DNA of 64,000 bases from Candidatus Brocadiaceae bacterium (GCA_012728835.1 JAAYEJ010000062.1:62001-126000); one strand, 5' to 3'. Counted from the first letter of the stretch, positions 54,874 through 63,789 are shown. Numbers and translations are program-made. The notes: generated from the sequence alone by a model not told the origin.

Positions 54874-56013
54874 GTGACGAAGCGCGAATTGAACCTGCGG
54901 ATATTCCGGGGCGAGCCCGTCCCCCGCGTCCTGTGGCAGCCGCGCATGGAGCCGTGGTTCGCCTGGCACACGCTGTTCGGCACCCTGCCGGAGTGCTTCC
55001 GCGGGATGGCCCTGCGCGACGTCTACGACGAACTCGACCTCTCGATGCGCTACGTGCACTTCTACACGGGCATGCCCGATCCCGTGCGGGAGGACTACGC
55101 GGAGGGCGTGCACGTACGGCGCGAGGTGCTGGCGGACGGCGACACGCTGACGGTGATCGCCACGCCGCACGGCGAGCTGGTGCGACGCGACCACGAGACC
55201 GTCGACAGGATGTGGCGGACGGTCGACTACCCGGTCAAGACCGCCGCCGACCTGCCCAAGCTGCGCTGGTTGTTCGAACGAACGACGTATCACTTCGTGC
55301 CCGAGAACTTCCAGATGGGCAGCCGTTTCATCGGCGAGCGCGGAGAGCCCCAGTTCTGGGTGCCCAAGAGCCCGTACCAGGCCCTCTGCCAGCAGTGGAT
55401 GAAGCTGGACGATTTCATCTACGCGCTGGCCGACGAGCCCGCGAAGATCGCAGACGTGATGGACGTGATCGACCGCTCCTACGCCGTGCTGTATGAGGAG
55501 ATCGTCGCCTCCGGACAGGTGCACATCGTGAACTTCGGGGAGAACATCCACGACAGCCTGCTCTCGCCCGCCTACTTCGAGCGCTACCTGATCCCCTGGT
55601 ATGAGAAGCGCGCCGGGCAGTTGAGGGGCGGCGGCGTCTTCACGCACATGCACCTGGACGGCAACTTCGCGTCGCTGCTGCCGTACCTGGCCGCCCTGCC
55701 GTTCGACGGCCTGGAGGCCCTCACGCCGAGCCCGCAGGGCGACGTGACACTGGAGCAGATCCGCGACCACATCGGCGACAAGGTGCTGTTGGACGGCATC
55801 CCGGCCGTGCTCTTCCTGCCGCACTATTCGATGGGGCAGCTTCAGGAGTGCGTGGAGACGGTGGTGGAGATGTTCCACCCGCGCCTGGTGCTGGGCATCT
55901 CCGACGAACTGCCGGAGGGCGTGGGCGAGGGCGCCGTGGAGCGTCTGCGGTGGATCGGCGACTACTGCCGTTCCCGGTCGGCCGGCCGCCCCGGATCGTC
56001 CGGATCGCCGTAG
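54874..56013 (+). CDS. Uroporphyrinogen decarboxylase-like protein, second member
   Basis: A 379-residue TIM-barrel protein that appears to be a distant URO-D superfamily member: an N-terminal NLRIFRGEPVPRVLWQPRME, the middle ENIHDSLLSPAYFERYLIPW, then THMHLDGNFASLLPYLAALP and FDGLEALTPSPQGDVTLEQI. In MtaA-like relatives a His/Cys pair binds zinc; here the block reads THMHLDG, with His but no Cys, so the metal site differs from 16889-17974. The start is GTG at 54874, with GGAGG upstream. Its 3' end overlaps the RNase III gene tail-to-tail by 52 bases. The reaction is unknown. Confidence 0.65.
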   Translation: MTKRELNLRIFRGEPVPRVLWQPRMEPWFAWHTLFGTLPECFRGMALRDVYDELDLSMRYVHFYTGMPDPVREDYAEGVHVRREVLADGDTLTVIATPHGELVRRDHETVDRMWRTVDYPVKTAADLPKLRWLFERTTYHFVPENFQMGSRFIGERGEPQFWVPKSPYQALCQQWMKLDDFIYALADEPAKIADVMDVIDRSYAVLYEEIVASGQVHIVNFGENIHDSLLSPAYFERYLIPWYEKRAGQLRGGGVFTHMHLDGNFASLLPYLAALPFDGLEALTPSPQGDVTLEQIRDHIGDKVLLDGIPAVLFLPHYSMGQLQECVETVVEMFHPRLVLGISDELPEGVGEGAVERLRWIGDYCRSRSAGRPGSSGSP

Positions 56014-56741
56014 AACTGCCGGAGAGCCTCCCGGGCGGCCCGCTCCTCGGCCGCCTTCTTCGTGGCGCCCGAGCCGGAGCCCCGCTCCTCCCCGCCGACG
56101 TACACGGCCGCGAAGAACCTGCGGTCATGCTCCGGGCCCTCGTAGCGCAGTATCTCGTAGCGAGGGAGTTCACGGCCCTCGCCCTGTGTGCACTCCTGGA
56201 GCGTCGACTTGGCGCTGGCCGCCCGCCCGCGGCTGCGCACCCGGCTCACGTGGACCTCGAGCGTGCTGAGTATGAAGGCCGACGCCGCCTGTATGCCGCC
56301 GTCCAGGTAGATGGCGCCCACCAGGGCTTCGTATACGTTGGCCACGATCGACTGGGGATAGGCCCCCCGCTTCCGGAGGCCCTCGTCGACCCGGACGAAA
56401 TCCGGCAATCCCAGTGCCCTTCCCACCCGGGCCATGGTGCGGCGGCTGACGGCGGTCGACTTGATGACCGTCATGGGGCCCTCGGGCATCTCGGGGGCGC
56501 TCCGGAACAGGTAGTCCGAGATGACCATGCCCACAACGGCGTCGCCGAGGAACTCCAGACGTTCGTTCGATGGCTGCGACGGACCGGCGGCCGACGCATG
56601 CGTCAGCGCATGGCGCAGGAGCCCCCGCTCCCGGAAGCGGTATCCGAGGACTCGCTCGATCCGCTCGAACTCGTCCTCATCGCCGCAGCCACCGGCACCG
56701 TCTCGCGCCGTCCCCGGTTCCCGATCCGCATCGCCGTTCAT
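55962..56741 (-). CDS. rnc: Ribonuclease III
   Basis: RNase III cleaves double-stranded RNA in rRNA processing and mRNA decay. The 259-residue protein has the signature NERLEFLGDAVVGMVISDYL, the catalytic Glu/Asp set (EALVGAIYLDGG), and a C-terminal dsRNA-binding domain (STLQECTQGEGRELPRYEIL, then GSGSGATKKAAEERAAREAL). The N-terminal 25-40 residues are acidic and not conserved, so the start is uncertain: ATG 56741 was chosen, while GTG 56750 and ATG 56795 are possible. It converges with the URO-D-like gene, overlapping by 52 bases, so their mRNAs could pair. Confidence 0.93.
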   Translation of the reverse strand: MNGDADREPGTARDGAGGCGDEDEFERIERVLGYRFRERGLLRHALTHASAAGPSQPSNERLEFLGDAVVGMVISDYLFRSAPEMPEGPMTVIKSTAVSRRTMARVGRALGLPDFVRVDEGLRKRGAYPQSIVANVYEALVGAIYLDGGIQAASAFILSTLEVHVSRVRSRGRAASAKSTLQECTQGEGRELPRYEILRYEGPEHDRRFFAAVYVGGEERGSGSGATKKAAEERAAREALRQFYGDPDDPGRPADRERQ

Positions 56742-56886
56742 CGCAGACACGTGCTCCACCCTCAGGCCCGGGCAACTCGCCGAATCCCAGACCATTCCAC
56801 CGCGTCTCGACCGTCCGGTGCCGGCCCTGCCTCGTGCCGACAGGGCGCCGTCGCACGGACGCCGGAGACAGGGGCCGGCGACCGGT

Positions 56887-57669
56887 TCAGACGTTGCGGC
56901 GGACGGCCTCCAGCGGCAGGGCCATCAGCAGGACCCGCGCCGCCGACGGCGGCATGTCGGCAAGGCTGGCCTGCGCCTGCAATGCGTAGGGAGCGGGGTC
57001 GGCCGTTCCCTCTTCGTCGATCTGGTCGTCGCGCAGTTGGAAGGCCGTGCCCAGGTGGCGTCCGTAGGCCCGGCACATGGCGCGCCGCCGGTCGTTGACG
57101 CCCGCCGCGAGCGCCCCGACCTCCGCGGCCGCCCCGAAGAGCGACGCCGTCTTCATCTCCGCGACACACTGGCCTTCCACCATGGCCTCGCCCAGACACA
57201 TCTCCTTGCAGGCCGCCGCCAGCACGGCTGCGGCCTCCGGCACGCGGGCCGCCAGAAGGAACGCATCGAAGCAGAACAGGTCGCCCGTCAACAGGGCCGC
57301 CGCCGGCCCGAACCGGACGTGCACGGACGGCACGCCGCGGCGATCCTCCGTGCCGTCGATTACGTCGTCGTGGATCAGGCTGGCGGTGTGGATCAGTTCG
57401 ATGGCCACGGCCGCGTCCACGGCGGTCCGCCAGTCGCCTCCGCCGGCCTCGCAGACGGCCATCAGGATAAGCGCGCGGATCCGCTTCCCGCCCGCCCGCA
57501 CGATGTGGCGGGCCGGACCGGCCAGGGCCCCGTAGGAGCCGATGCGCGCATGCAGCGCCGGTTCGACCGCCCCCAGGTACCGGTGGGCCAGCTCATACAG
57601 CGGTTCGTGCAGACAACCGCGCCAGAATGCCAGGGTATCCTCGGGCCGTCCTTGTTCCTGATCCGACAT
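56887..57669 (-). CDS. Polyprenyl (trans-isoprenyl) diphosphate synthase
   Basis: A 260-residue protein with both aspartate-rich motifs of chain-elongating prenyl synthases: LIHDDVIDGTEDRRG (DDxxD, about residue 97) and FQLRDDQID (second motif, about residue 207), plus GGKRIRALI. This is shorter than the usual 290-330 residues; the C-terminal end after the second motif is brief. Product length (geranylgeranyl or other) cannot be read with confidence. It starts at ATG 57669 and is separated from rnc by 145 bases. Confidence 0.85.
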   Translation of the reverse strand: MSDQEQGRPEDTLAFWRGCLHEPLYELAHRYLGAVEPALHARIGSYGALAGPARHIVRAGGKRIRALILMAVCEAGGGDWRTAVDAAVAIELIHTASLIHDDVIDGTEDRRGVPSVHVRFGPAAALLTGDLFCFDAFLLAARVPEAAAVLAAACKEMCLGEAMVEGQCVAEMKTASLFGAAAEVGALAAGVNDRRRAMCRAYGRHLGTAFQLRDDQIDEEGTADPAPYALQAQASLADMPPSAARVLLMALPLEAVRRNV

Positions 57670-57696
57670 GCACACCCCGCGCATCTGAGGCAAGCG

Positions 57697-57725
57697 GTGA
57701 CGACGCGCTGACGACATGTTACACT
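57697..57725 (+). promoter_or_regulatory. Promoter of the endonuclease V gene
   Basis: GTGACG (57697-57702), 17 bases, TACACT (57720-57725). The ATG at 57751 is about 20 bases past the expected start. Confidence 0.5.
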
Positions 57726-57750
57726 ACCGGGGCGTGAAAGGCGACTCCCG

Positions 57751-58434
57751 ATGATCATCCCCCCGCTGCATGAATGGACGAGCGACCCCGCCGAGGCGCG
57801 GCGCATCCAGGCGGCTCTGGTCGCGCGCGTCGAGCAGGCGCCCCTTCCGCAGGCCCCCAGGTTGGTCGGCGGGGCCGACGTCGCGTTTGACCGCCGTCGG
57901 CGTCGTGTGCTTGCGGCCGTCCTGGTCTTCCACGCGGCGGACATGGCGCTGGTCGAGGAGGTCACCGCCGAGGGGCCGGCCTCGTTTCCCTACGTGCCGG
58001 GACTGCTGACCTTCCGCGAGGGCCCCGTGATGCTGGAGGCGTTCGCACGCCTGCGGCGCGTCCCGGACGTGGTTCTGTTCGACGGCCAGGGGATTGCGCA
58101 TCCCCGCCGGCTCGGACTGGCCGCGCACATGGGGCTGTGGCTGGGTCTGCCCACCGTCGGGTGCGCCAAAAGCCGCCTGCTCGGGGAGCATGAGATGCCC
58201 GGCCCGTGCCGCGGGGATGCCACAGCGCTCCTGGACGGGGACGAGCAGATCGGCGAGGTGCTGCGCACCCGCGACGGCGTCAAGCCCCTGTTCATCAGCC
58301 CCGGACACCGGGCGGACTTCCCCTCGGCGCGTCGGATCGTGCTGGACTGCGGTCGAGGCTGTCGCCTGCCCGAGCCCACCCGTTGCGCCCACGCGGCCGT
58401 CACACGGTACAAGCGGGAGGTCCTGCAGGCTTAG
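57751..58434 (+). CDS. nfi: Endonuclease V (deoxyinosine 3' endonuclease)
   Basis: Endonuclease V nicks DNA near deoxyinosine and other deaminated bases. The 227-residue protein shows the family blocks: GADVAFDRR (catalytic Asp), FPYVPGLLTFREGP (the wedge region), VVLFDGQGIAHPRRLGLAAH (catalytic Asp and His) and VGCAKSRLLGE. The length is normal. It ends sharing bases with the opposing zinc-ribbon gene: TTAG at 58431-58434 holds the stops of both. Confidence 0.93.
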   Translation: MIIPPLHEWTSDPAEARRIQAALVARVEQAPLPQAPRLVGGADVAFDRRRRRVLAAVLVFHAADMALVEEVTAEGPASFPYVPGLLTFREGPVMLEAFARLRRVPDVVLFDGQGIAHPRRLGLAAHMGLWLGLPTVGCAKSRLLGEHEMPGPCRGDATALLDGDEQIGEVLRTRDGVKPLFISPGHRADFPSARRIVLDCGRGCRLPEPTRCAHAAVTRYKREVLQA

Positions 58435-59456
58435 CGGCTGACCGGGCGACGCAGATCCTGCTCGGTGAGCGGCCGGCCGCGGTCGGCGCCGCACTCGGGG
58501 CAGGGCTCGTTCGTGAAGGGGAACGCGCGCGTGTACACGTGCCCGTTCGGACACACGACGGCGTAGTAGACCGTCTTCCGGCCGCACCGGGCGCACACGA
58601 CCGGCCAGTCATAGGCGCTCCATTCGACCTTCTGAACGGCCTCGCAGTTCGTGCAGCGGCCCAGGACGTAGAGCGGCTCCTCACGGAACCGCCACGCCCA
58701 CACGCCGACGGCGGCCATGACCAGGACCGCCGCCACGGCGATGCCGCGCAGAACGGCGGGCGACCCCGTCGCCTTCCGCAGCACCCGCCCGGCGGCCGTC
58801 TCCTTCGGCGGGGGCTGGCTCATGGCCAGCGCCCTCTGCAGCGACCCGCGTCCGTCGGCCGTCTGCGCACGCAGGACCTCCAGCATCCGGACCTCGGTGA
58901 GGACGCGTCGCTGCACCAGCAACTGGCCGATGGGCGGCACCTCATGGCGGCGGGCCGCCATCCTCCGCTGCAGCTCGGCGACGGCACGGACCTTCTCGGG
59001 ATCGACCTCGTCGAGCCCCTTCAGCCGGGCCAGGAAGTCCTCATCGTCTTCGTCCGGCCGGCTGCGGCAGAGGAAGCGCAGCAGTCCCTCGGCCCGCATG
59101 GGGTCGATCTGCCCCATCGAGATCATCACCTCGTGGATCGGCCGCGCCACGCCGGTCTTCTGCTGCTCGCTGTTCTGCCGATGCATGGCGGTGTTGTACT
59201 GGTTAGGCGTCACGTAGCCGCACCATTTGGCCCACTCGGCGAACGCCACGTCGGCCGCCGTCGTGCCGTGGCGCCGGTCGGCACACGCGTATTCGAAGGC
59301 CCCGCCGGGCACCGGCAGCTCGCGAAGGTCGGTACTGCGGCACCGGGGGCACTGACGTACCGCGTCGGGGCCGCGTGCCCGCATGGCCGCCCCGCAGCCA
59401 CCGCACCGCAGCACCACGTCGCCCGGCCGCCCCGAATCGCTGGCTTCGTCTGTCAT
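58431..59456 (-). CDS. Zinc-ribbon protein with transmembrane helix, unknown function
   Basis: No named family was recognised. The 341-residue protein starts with a zinc ribbon (LRCGGCGAAM...CPRCRSTDLR, about residues 16-45) and has a charged helical middle (residues 70-215) with PIHEVMISMGQIDPMRAEGL and PPIGQLLVQRRVLTEVRMLE. That repeat-like pattern resembles the 'GQLLvxxgxit' modules of type IV pilus or signalling proteins. One helix follows (VLRGIAVAAVLVMAAVGVWA, about 245-264), then two more CxxC ribbons (CTNCEAVQ, CARCGRK, CPNG, CPECGAD) after the helix. If the N terminus is cytoplasmic, these lie outside. The ATG at 59456 follows GGAGGG. Confidence 0.65.
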   Translation of the reverse strand: MTDEASDSGRPGDVVLRCGGCGAAMRARGPDAVRQCPRCRSTDLRELPVPGGAFEYACADRRHGTTAADVAFAEWAKWCGYVTPNQYNTAMHRQNSEQQKTGVARPIHEVMISMGQIDPMRAEGLLRFLCRSRPDEDDEDFLARLKGLDEVDPEKVRAVAELQRRMAARRHEVPPIGQLLVQRRVLTEVRMLEVLRAQTADGRGSLQRALAMSQPPPKETAAGRVLRKATGSPAVLRGIAVAAVLVMAAVGVWAWRFREEPLYVLGRCTNCEAVQKVEWSAYDWPVVCARCGRKTVYYAVVCPNGHVYTRAFPFTNEPCPECGADRGRPLTEQDLRRPVSR

Positions 59457-59493
59457 GGCTTCTGACCCTCCGGTCCGTCCGTATGCCCCGCCG

Positions 59494-59525
59494 GCCCGTT
59501 GAAGAACTCCTCTTGCGCGGCGCAG
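59494..59525. repeat. Intergenic repeat module, copy 2
   Basis: It matches 25576-25607 at 26 of 32 positions. The second shared module (GGGCGGGCGGCT) follows at about 59535-59546 and includes the stop codon of the deacetylase gene. Confidence 0.35.
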
Positions 59526-59544
59526 AAGTCCGCCGGGCGGGCGG

Positions 59545-60453
59545 CTACGGCCCGACGCCCAGCGCCCGATCCACAACGGCGTGGAGTTCGCACATCGGCG
59601 CCCACTCCAGTCGCAGGTTCCGCTGGTCGGCCACCTCGCGCAGCATGGCGCAGAGGTTGTGCAGGCGCTCGACGTGCGGGTCGTCCGGTTCGCCCCATCC
59701 CACGAGGTTCGAGGTGACGAAGTTGACGAGCCGCAGGGGCACGCCTTCCTCCTCCATCGCCGCGATCTGGCGCTCGACGAGCGTGCGGGCATAGCCGTGC
59801 ACGTCCGGCTCTTCGATGCGCAGGTGCGGGGGCGTGTAGGTCCCGTGGGTGATGTACGAGGCGGCCTGGAAGTCGCTGGTCACGGGCAGTTCCAGGAACT
59901 CCATCGTGCCGGGCATGGTCCGGTCGAGCGGATCGGTGTGGCGCACAAACGGATAGCTGCCCGTCCACATGCTGCACTGGTCGCCGTCCAGCCGGCCCGG
60001 CAGAGAGCAGCTCCCCTGGGTGAACCCTTCCATGCAGAATACGTGGAAGGTGTAGTCGTTGGCGCTGAAGAAGCCGGGGCGGACGGTCGTCGCGGCCTCC
60101 CCCAGCCTCTGTTCCCACTCCCGACGGGCCAGGCTGATGATCTCCCGCTGGCGGTCGAAGCTGTAGGAGCCCAGGTAGCTCTGGTAGCCGGACAACTGGG
60201 GGTGACACAGCATGGCGGCCTCACAGCCACCGGAACGCAGGTCGGCGATGACCGATTCGAACCGGGCCAGGGCCTCCGGCGCGATGAAGAACGTGCCGCC
60301 CATCGATTCCGTCGCGAGGGCCTCGGCGAAGGCGGCGACCGAGCGTTCCGCCCGGTCCCAGCGGTCCGCCCCCCGCACCTCGCCCCGCCCGCCCGCGGGC
60401 AGGCAGTCCATCGTAAACCCGGCGTACACGACCTCCTGCTCCCGTCCGCCCAA
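59545..60453 (-). CDS. Polysaccharide deacetylase-like (NodB-type barrel) protein
   Basis: A 302-residue protein with a NodB-like plan: VVYAGFTMDCLPAGGRGEV near the start, where the first catalytic Asp is expected, GGTFFIAPEALARF, and MLCHPQLSGYQSYLGSYSFD (His region). The pattern of CE4 enzymes is loose: the usual HxxxH metal pair is not clear, so activity is uncertain. The N terminus is taken as TTG at 60453, which has GGGAGG seven bases upstream and lies after the promoter at 60491-60519; an ATG inside GFTMDC would remove conserved sequence. Its location seems cytoplasmic (no signal peptide). The stop codon lies in an intergenic repeat. Confidence 0.55.
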   Translation of the reverse strand: MGGREQEVVYAGFTMDCLPAGGRGEVRGADRWDRAERSVAAFAEALATESMGGTFFIAPEALARFESVIADLRSGGCEAAMLCHPQLSGYQSYLGSYSFDRQREIISLARREWEQRLGEAATTVRPGFFSANDYTFHVFCMEGFTQGSCSLPGRLDGDQCSMWTGSYPFVRHTDPLDRTMPGTMEFLELPVTSDFQAASYITHGTYTPPHLRIEEPDVHGYARTLVERQIAAMEEEGVPLRLVNFVTSNLVGWGEPDDPHVERLHNLCAMLREVADQRNLRLEWAPMCELHAVVDRALGVGP

Positions 60454-60490
60454 GTCCAGACCTCCCAGAAGACGCCGCGTGAACGCTCCG

Positions 60491-60519
60491 AGTCTACCGG
60501 AGCGCACGCCTCCGCGCAA
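60491..60519 (-). promoter_or_regulatory. Promoter of the deacetylase-like gene
   Basis: On the minus strand TTGCGC (60514-60519), 17 bases, TAGACT (60491-60496). It supports the TTG start at 60453. Confidence 0.5.
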
Positions 60520-60542
60520 ACACCGCAGCGGCCGGCGGCCGG

Positions 60543-61823
60543 TCAGGTCAGCAAGGCCACCTTGTTCGCGCGCGGGTTGACGAGCATCGGCTCGTCCGAC
60601 TCCGCCAGCCAGCGGTTCACCACGGTTTGTGCGTCCGCCGCCCAGTCCAGGTGGGCGGCCCGCACCTCCCGTTCGGGCATGTCGGTGACCAGCGTGATGC
60701 GGGCCAGCGACCGGATGAGCCGGGCGAACTTGTAGGCCTTGTGGGAGTACAACACGTAGCGTGCCTCCAGGCCGGCGATAACCTCGTCCAGGGGGGCCGT
60801 GAGGCGCTCGTAGAACTCCGTGCGGGCCTTCGCGGTGGGGGCCGCGCCCTTCTCGCAACGGGCGAGCAGCAGCACCTCGCCGCCGGCCCGCACGGCCGTC
60901 CGCGAGAGTTCCAGACCGCGTTGCGCGTTGTACAGGGACTCGTCCTCCGGGTGGCCGCCCGGGCAGACGATCAGGAAGCGGCACGGTTCCACGCGCACGC
61001 TGGTGCGCCGGTCAACCTGCCGGATCGCCTCGCGCGTGACCGCCTCGGCCTCGCCGGCCCCCGACCAGAGCACGCCCTCGGGCACGGTCACCCCGGCCAG
61101 CACGAACACCGCCCTGTCCCGCACGACCATCCGCATGGCGTCCAGCATGTCCTCCGCCACCGGATTCGTGCGCCGGGCGGGGTCCGGGTGCCAGGGGTGG
61201 CGCCCGAACGCGGCGTCCGGCGCCAGGGCGAAGCTGTGGTTGTTCTCCACGGCGGCGAAGGAACTGATCGCCGGCAGGAAGCTCTTCAAGGGGTTGGAGT
61301 AGCCGGCGAAGTAGTGGTTCTTGACATCCGCCGTCACGACGAACAGGTCGGCATCGAGGGCCTCGCGGTTGACCTCTACGGGCGTGCCCCGGGGCGTGAC
61401 GCCCAGCGACACGTGCAGGGCGGCGTCGTGGCAGTCATGGATGGTGATCGCGTGCGGGATGCCCATCTGCGAGGCCAGCGAGCGGAAGGAGGCGACGATC
61501 CGGCGGTTGCCGCCGCTGAAGCGTTCGTGTGTCCCGGTGCCGACGATGCAGCGCACGAACGCCGCCCCGGCCAGGTGCTCCAGCACCGCGTGCATGAGCG
61601 CGTCGTGGGGTTCGGACCGCGTCGCGTCGGCCACGATGCAGGTCACCCGCCGCCCGGCCGCCAGTTCGCGCAGCGGGGGGCCGGCCAGAGGCGCCCGCGT
61701 GCTCTCGCGCAGCGCCTCGAGCGGCGCACGGGGGGTGCCGGCGTCGGCCGCATCCACCAGCCGGAGACGTTCGCGCGGGATCTTCAGGTCGATCGGTCGC
61801 GTCCCGTACATGAGTGTCGGCAT
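60543..61823 (-). CDS. LarA family (nickel-pincer lactate racemase-like) protein
   Basis: A 426-residue protein of the LarA family, whose founding member racemises lactate with a nickel-pincer nucleotide. Visible matches are an N-terminal LMYGTRPIDLKIPRERL, CIVADATRSEPHDALM, the TGTHERFSGG loop with its His, HDCHD (second His), DVKNHYFAGYSNPLKSFLPA, and LYSHKAYKFARLIR, which contains the Lys that can carry the cofactor. No larB/larC/larE cofactor genes are adjacent. The substrate may be another 2-hydroxyacid. The start at 61823 was chosen over 61835 because GAGGA lies just upstream of the former; both are in frame. Confidence 0.8.
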   Translation of the reverse strand: MPTLMYGTRPIDLKIPRERLRLVDAADAGTPRAPLEALRESTRAPLAGPPLRELAAGRRVTCIVADATRSEPHDALMHAVLEHLAGAAFVRCIVGTGTHERFSGGNRRIVASFRSLASQMGIPHAITIHDCHDAALHVSLGVTPRGTPVEVNREALDADLFVVTADVKNHYFAGYSNPLKSFLPAISSFAAVENNHSFALAPDAAFGRHPWHPDPARRTNPVAEDMLDAMRMVVRDRAVFVLAGVTVPEGVLWSGAGEAEAVTREAIRQVDRRTSVRVEPCRFLIVCPGGHPEDESLYNAQRGLELSRTAVRAGGEVLLLARCEKGAAPTAKARTEFYERLTAPLDEVIAGLEARYVLYSHKAYKFARLIRSLARITLVTDMPEREVRAAHLDWAADAQTVVNRWLAESDEPMLVNPRANKVALLT

Positions 61824-61867
61824 CGTCGTCCTCATCGAAGCCAGGAAGAGCTCGACTCGCTGCCGGC

Positions 61868-61873
61868 ATTATA
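61868..61873 (-). promoter_or_regulatory. -10 box of the LarA-like gene
   Basis: A perfect TATAAT on the minus strand, about 45 bases before the start codon. The -35 17 bases upstream (ATGGCA) is poor. Confidence 0.4.
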
Positions 61874-61925
61874 GCCCGGCGGCCGCACGGTGCCATCCCG
61901 TCCGGCCCTTCGCTCCGCTACGTCC

Positions 61926-61954
61926 TTGATATCCCACGCCGCGATGGGTACGAT
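61926..61954 (+). promoter_or_regulatory. Promoter of the Gfo/Idh/MocA gene
   Basis: TTGATA (61926-61931), 17 bases, TACGAT (61949-61954). The leader is about 55 bases. Confidence 0.55.
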
Positions 61955-62016
61955 TGCGGTAGCCGTCGTCGGACGGCAGCCCCGTATCATTTCATCACAC
62001 CCGGCAGGACCTACGG

Positions 62017-63033
62017 ATGAGCCAGGACAAGTTGCGAGTCGGCGTGATTGGTGCCGGCGGCATCGCGCGCAGTGTGCATCTGCCGTCGCTGAACGACCTT
62101 CCCGACGTGGAGATCGCCGCCATCTGCGACCTGGTCGAGAAGCGGGCGGCCGAGCAGGCGGAGCGCTACTCGATTCCGCGCATTTACACCGTCTACCACG
62201 AGATGCTGGCGCGTGAGGAGCTCGACGCGGCCTACGTGCTGGTCGAGCCGGCGAACCTGTTCCACGTGGCCGTCAACTGCCTCGAGGCCGGCCTGCCGGT
62301 CTTCATGGAGAAACCCCCCGGGGTCACCTCGTTCCAGGCCGAAGGGCTGCTTCGCGCCTCCGAGAGGACGGGCAAGATCCTGCAGGTCGGGTTCAACCGC
62401 CGGCACATCCCCCTGGTTCGGCAGGTTGTGGACACGATGCGCAGCCTCACGACGATCACCCAGGTGGAGGGCCGTTTCATGAAGTGCGGGACGGCGGCCT
62501 TCGACAAGGGCGGCCTCAGCGCCTTCGACTCCGATTCCATCCACGCCATCGACCTGGTCCGCTGGATGGCCGACGGAACCGCGGTCAAGGCCGCAACCGT
62601 GCGCAACCAGGTCGAGGACATCGTGCCGAACATGTGGAACTCGGTCGCGCGGTTCGACAACGGCGTGACGGGCATCGTCAAGGCGAACTACCAGACCGGC
62701 GGGCGCACGCACACCTTCGAGATCCACGGCCCGGGCGCCAGCGCGTTCATCAACCTGGGCATGGGCGGCGCCCAGTGCGAAGCGCAGATCATGACGACCG
62801 AGGGCAAGGGCGGCTACTCGCTGGCAGCCACCGGCACCGGCGGGCACGGCCTGCAGACGCTCGACGGCAAGGAACTGGCCGGCAGCGACCAGTTCCACCG
62901 CTACTACGGCTTCTACCACGAGGACATGCACTTCCTCGAGTGCGTGCGCCGGGGCGCGCAGCCGGAGACGAGCATCGCCGACGCCGTCAAGACGTTCCGG
63001 TTCGTCGACCTGCTCAACGCCAGCCTGATATAG
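62017..63033 (+). CDS. Gfo/Idh/MocA family NAD(P)-dependent oxidoreductase
   Basis: A 338-residue protein with an N-terminal Rossmann domain (VGVIGAGGIARSVHLPSL), the family lysine in FMEKPPGVT (about residue 98), and the C-terminal alpha/beta domain with FDSDSIHAIDLVRWM, which supplies the Asp/His active-site pair. Such enzymes oxidise, reduce or isomerise sugars and inositols. AGGA precedes the ATG. It is transcribed alone, divergent from the LarA-like gene, and converges with the arginine decarboxylase gene. Confidence 0.88.
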   Translation: MSQDKLRVGVIGAGGIARSVHLPSLNDLPDVEIAAICDLVEKRAAEQAERYSIPRIYTVYHEMLAREELDAAYVLVEPANLFHVAVNCLEAGLPVFMEKPPGVTSFQAEGLLRASERTGKILQVGFNRRHIPLVRQVVDTMRSLTTITQVEGRFMKCGTAAFDKGGLSAFDSDSIHAIDLVRWMADGTAVKAATVRNQVEDIVPNMWNSVARFDNGVTGIVKANYQTGGRTHTFEIHGPGASAFINLGMGGAQCEAQIMTTEGKGGYSLAATGTGGHGLQTLDGKELAGSDQFHRYYGFYHEDMHFLECVRRGAQPETSIADAVKTFRFVDLLNASLI

Positions 63034-63040
63034 ACGCCGA

Positions 63041-63598
63041 TCAGTGGACGAAGACGGCGGCCGCGACGACACTCGTCCAGAGGCCGCCCTTCTCCCCTTC
63101 GGCCGTCTGCGTGCAGGCGCGCGTGCGCACGATCTTGCCGGACATGTGGTAGATCTCCTTGCGCTCGTCGTAGGCCGTCTCCGGGTTGAACTCGATGCCC
63201 AGGGTCGTCGCCAGCATCGTTGCGGCCATGTCCTCGACGAAGTCGCTCAGGACCTTCTGCTTCATGCCGAATCCATGGTGTTCGGAGATGTAGCCGTACT
63301 GGTCGCCCTTGGCCGGCTGGGCCAGGCCGATGCCGGCGCCCACGAGCCTTGACGGCTCGTTGGTGGACGCCTCGGCCAGAACCACGTGCACGATCTGCCC
63401 GGGCCGCAACTGGCTGATGCCCCGCTGCTTGCCGACGATCTTGCACTGCGGCGGCAGGATGCTGGAGACACGCACCAGGTTGTACCTCTCGATGTCCGCG
63501 TCGCGCAGCGCCAGCTCGAAGCTCTGCAGGCGGTTGCGATGCGCGCCGACACCCTTGGTGAAGAAGACCTCCCGGGGGACGAGAGCTTCGGTAGACAT
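63041..63598 (-). CDS. Pyruvoyl-dependent arginine decarboxylase
   Basis: The enzyme makes agmatine from arginine, the first step of a polyamine route. The 185-residue proenzyme carries LVRVSSILPPQCKIV, where the Ser45-Ser46 bond should self-cleave to give the pyruvoyl group. Other family blocks are VGAGIGLAQP, GYISEHHGFGM and MLATTLGIEFNPE. The length fits the archaeal/chlamydial type. GGAGGAAT precedes the ATG at 63598; the open frame upstream is not conserved. A deoxyhypusine-synthase-like gene starts divergently 191 bases away and probably belongs to the same pathway. Confidence 0.92.
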   Translation of the reverse strand: MSTEALVPREVFFTKGVGAHRNRLQSFELALRDADIERYNLVRVSSILPPQCKIVGKQRGISQLRPGQIVHVVLAEASTNEPSRLVGAGIGLAQPAKGDQYGYISEHHGFGMKQKVLSDFVEDMAATMLATTLGIEFNPETAYDERKEIYHMSGKIVRTRACTQTAEGEKGGLWTSVVAAAVFVH

Positions 63599-63648
63599 AC
63601 GGCATTCCTCCGACGTGTTGATGGCCAGACGGCAGGAAGCAGCCATAC

Positions 63649-63677
63649 ACGATAACGCCGCCGGCCCCCGCGCGCAA
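63649..63677 (-). promoter_or_regulatory. Promoter of the arginine decarboxylase gene
   Basis: On the minus strand TTGCGC (63672-63677), 17 bases, TATCGT (63649-63654). The leader is about 45 bases. Confidence 0.4.
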
Positions 63678-63705
63678 GCGATTCGGGCGCTTGCCGTCCC
63701 GGCGT

Positions 63706-63734
63706 TTGACACGGCACGCCGCTTGCCGTCAGAT
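63706..63734 (+). promoter_or_regulatory. Promoter of the deoxyhypusine-synthase-like gene
   Basis: Consensus TTGACA (63706-63711), 17 bases, weak TCAGAT (63729-63734). The leader is about 50 bases. Confidence 0.4.
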
Positions 63735-63789
63735 GGTGCTCGGGAGACGTATCGCCGTCGGGACCACGGACCAGAAAGGCCGCACGGAG

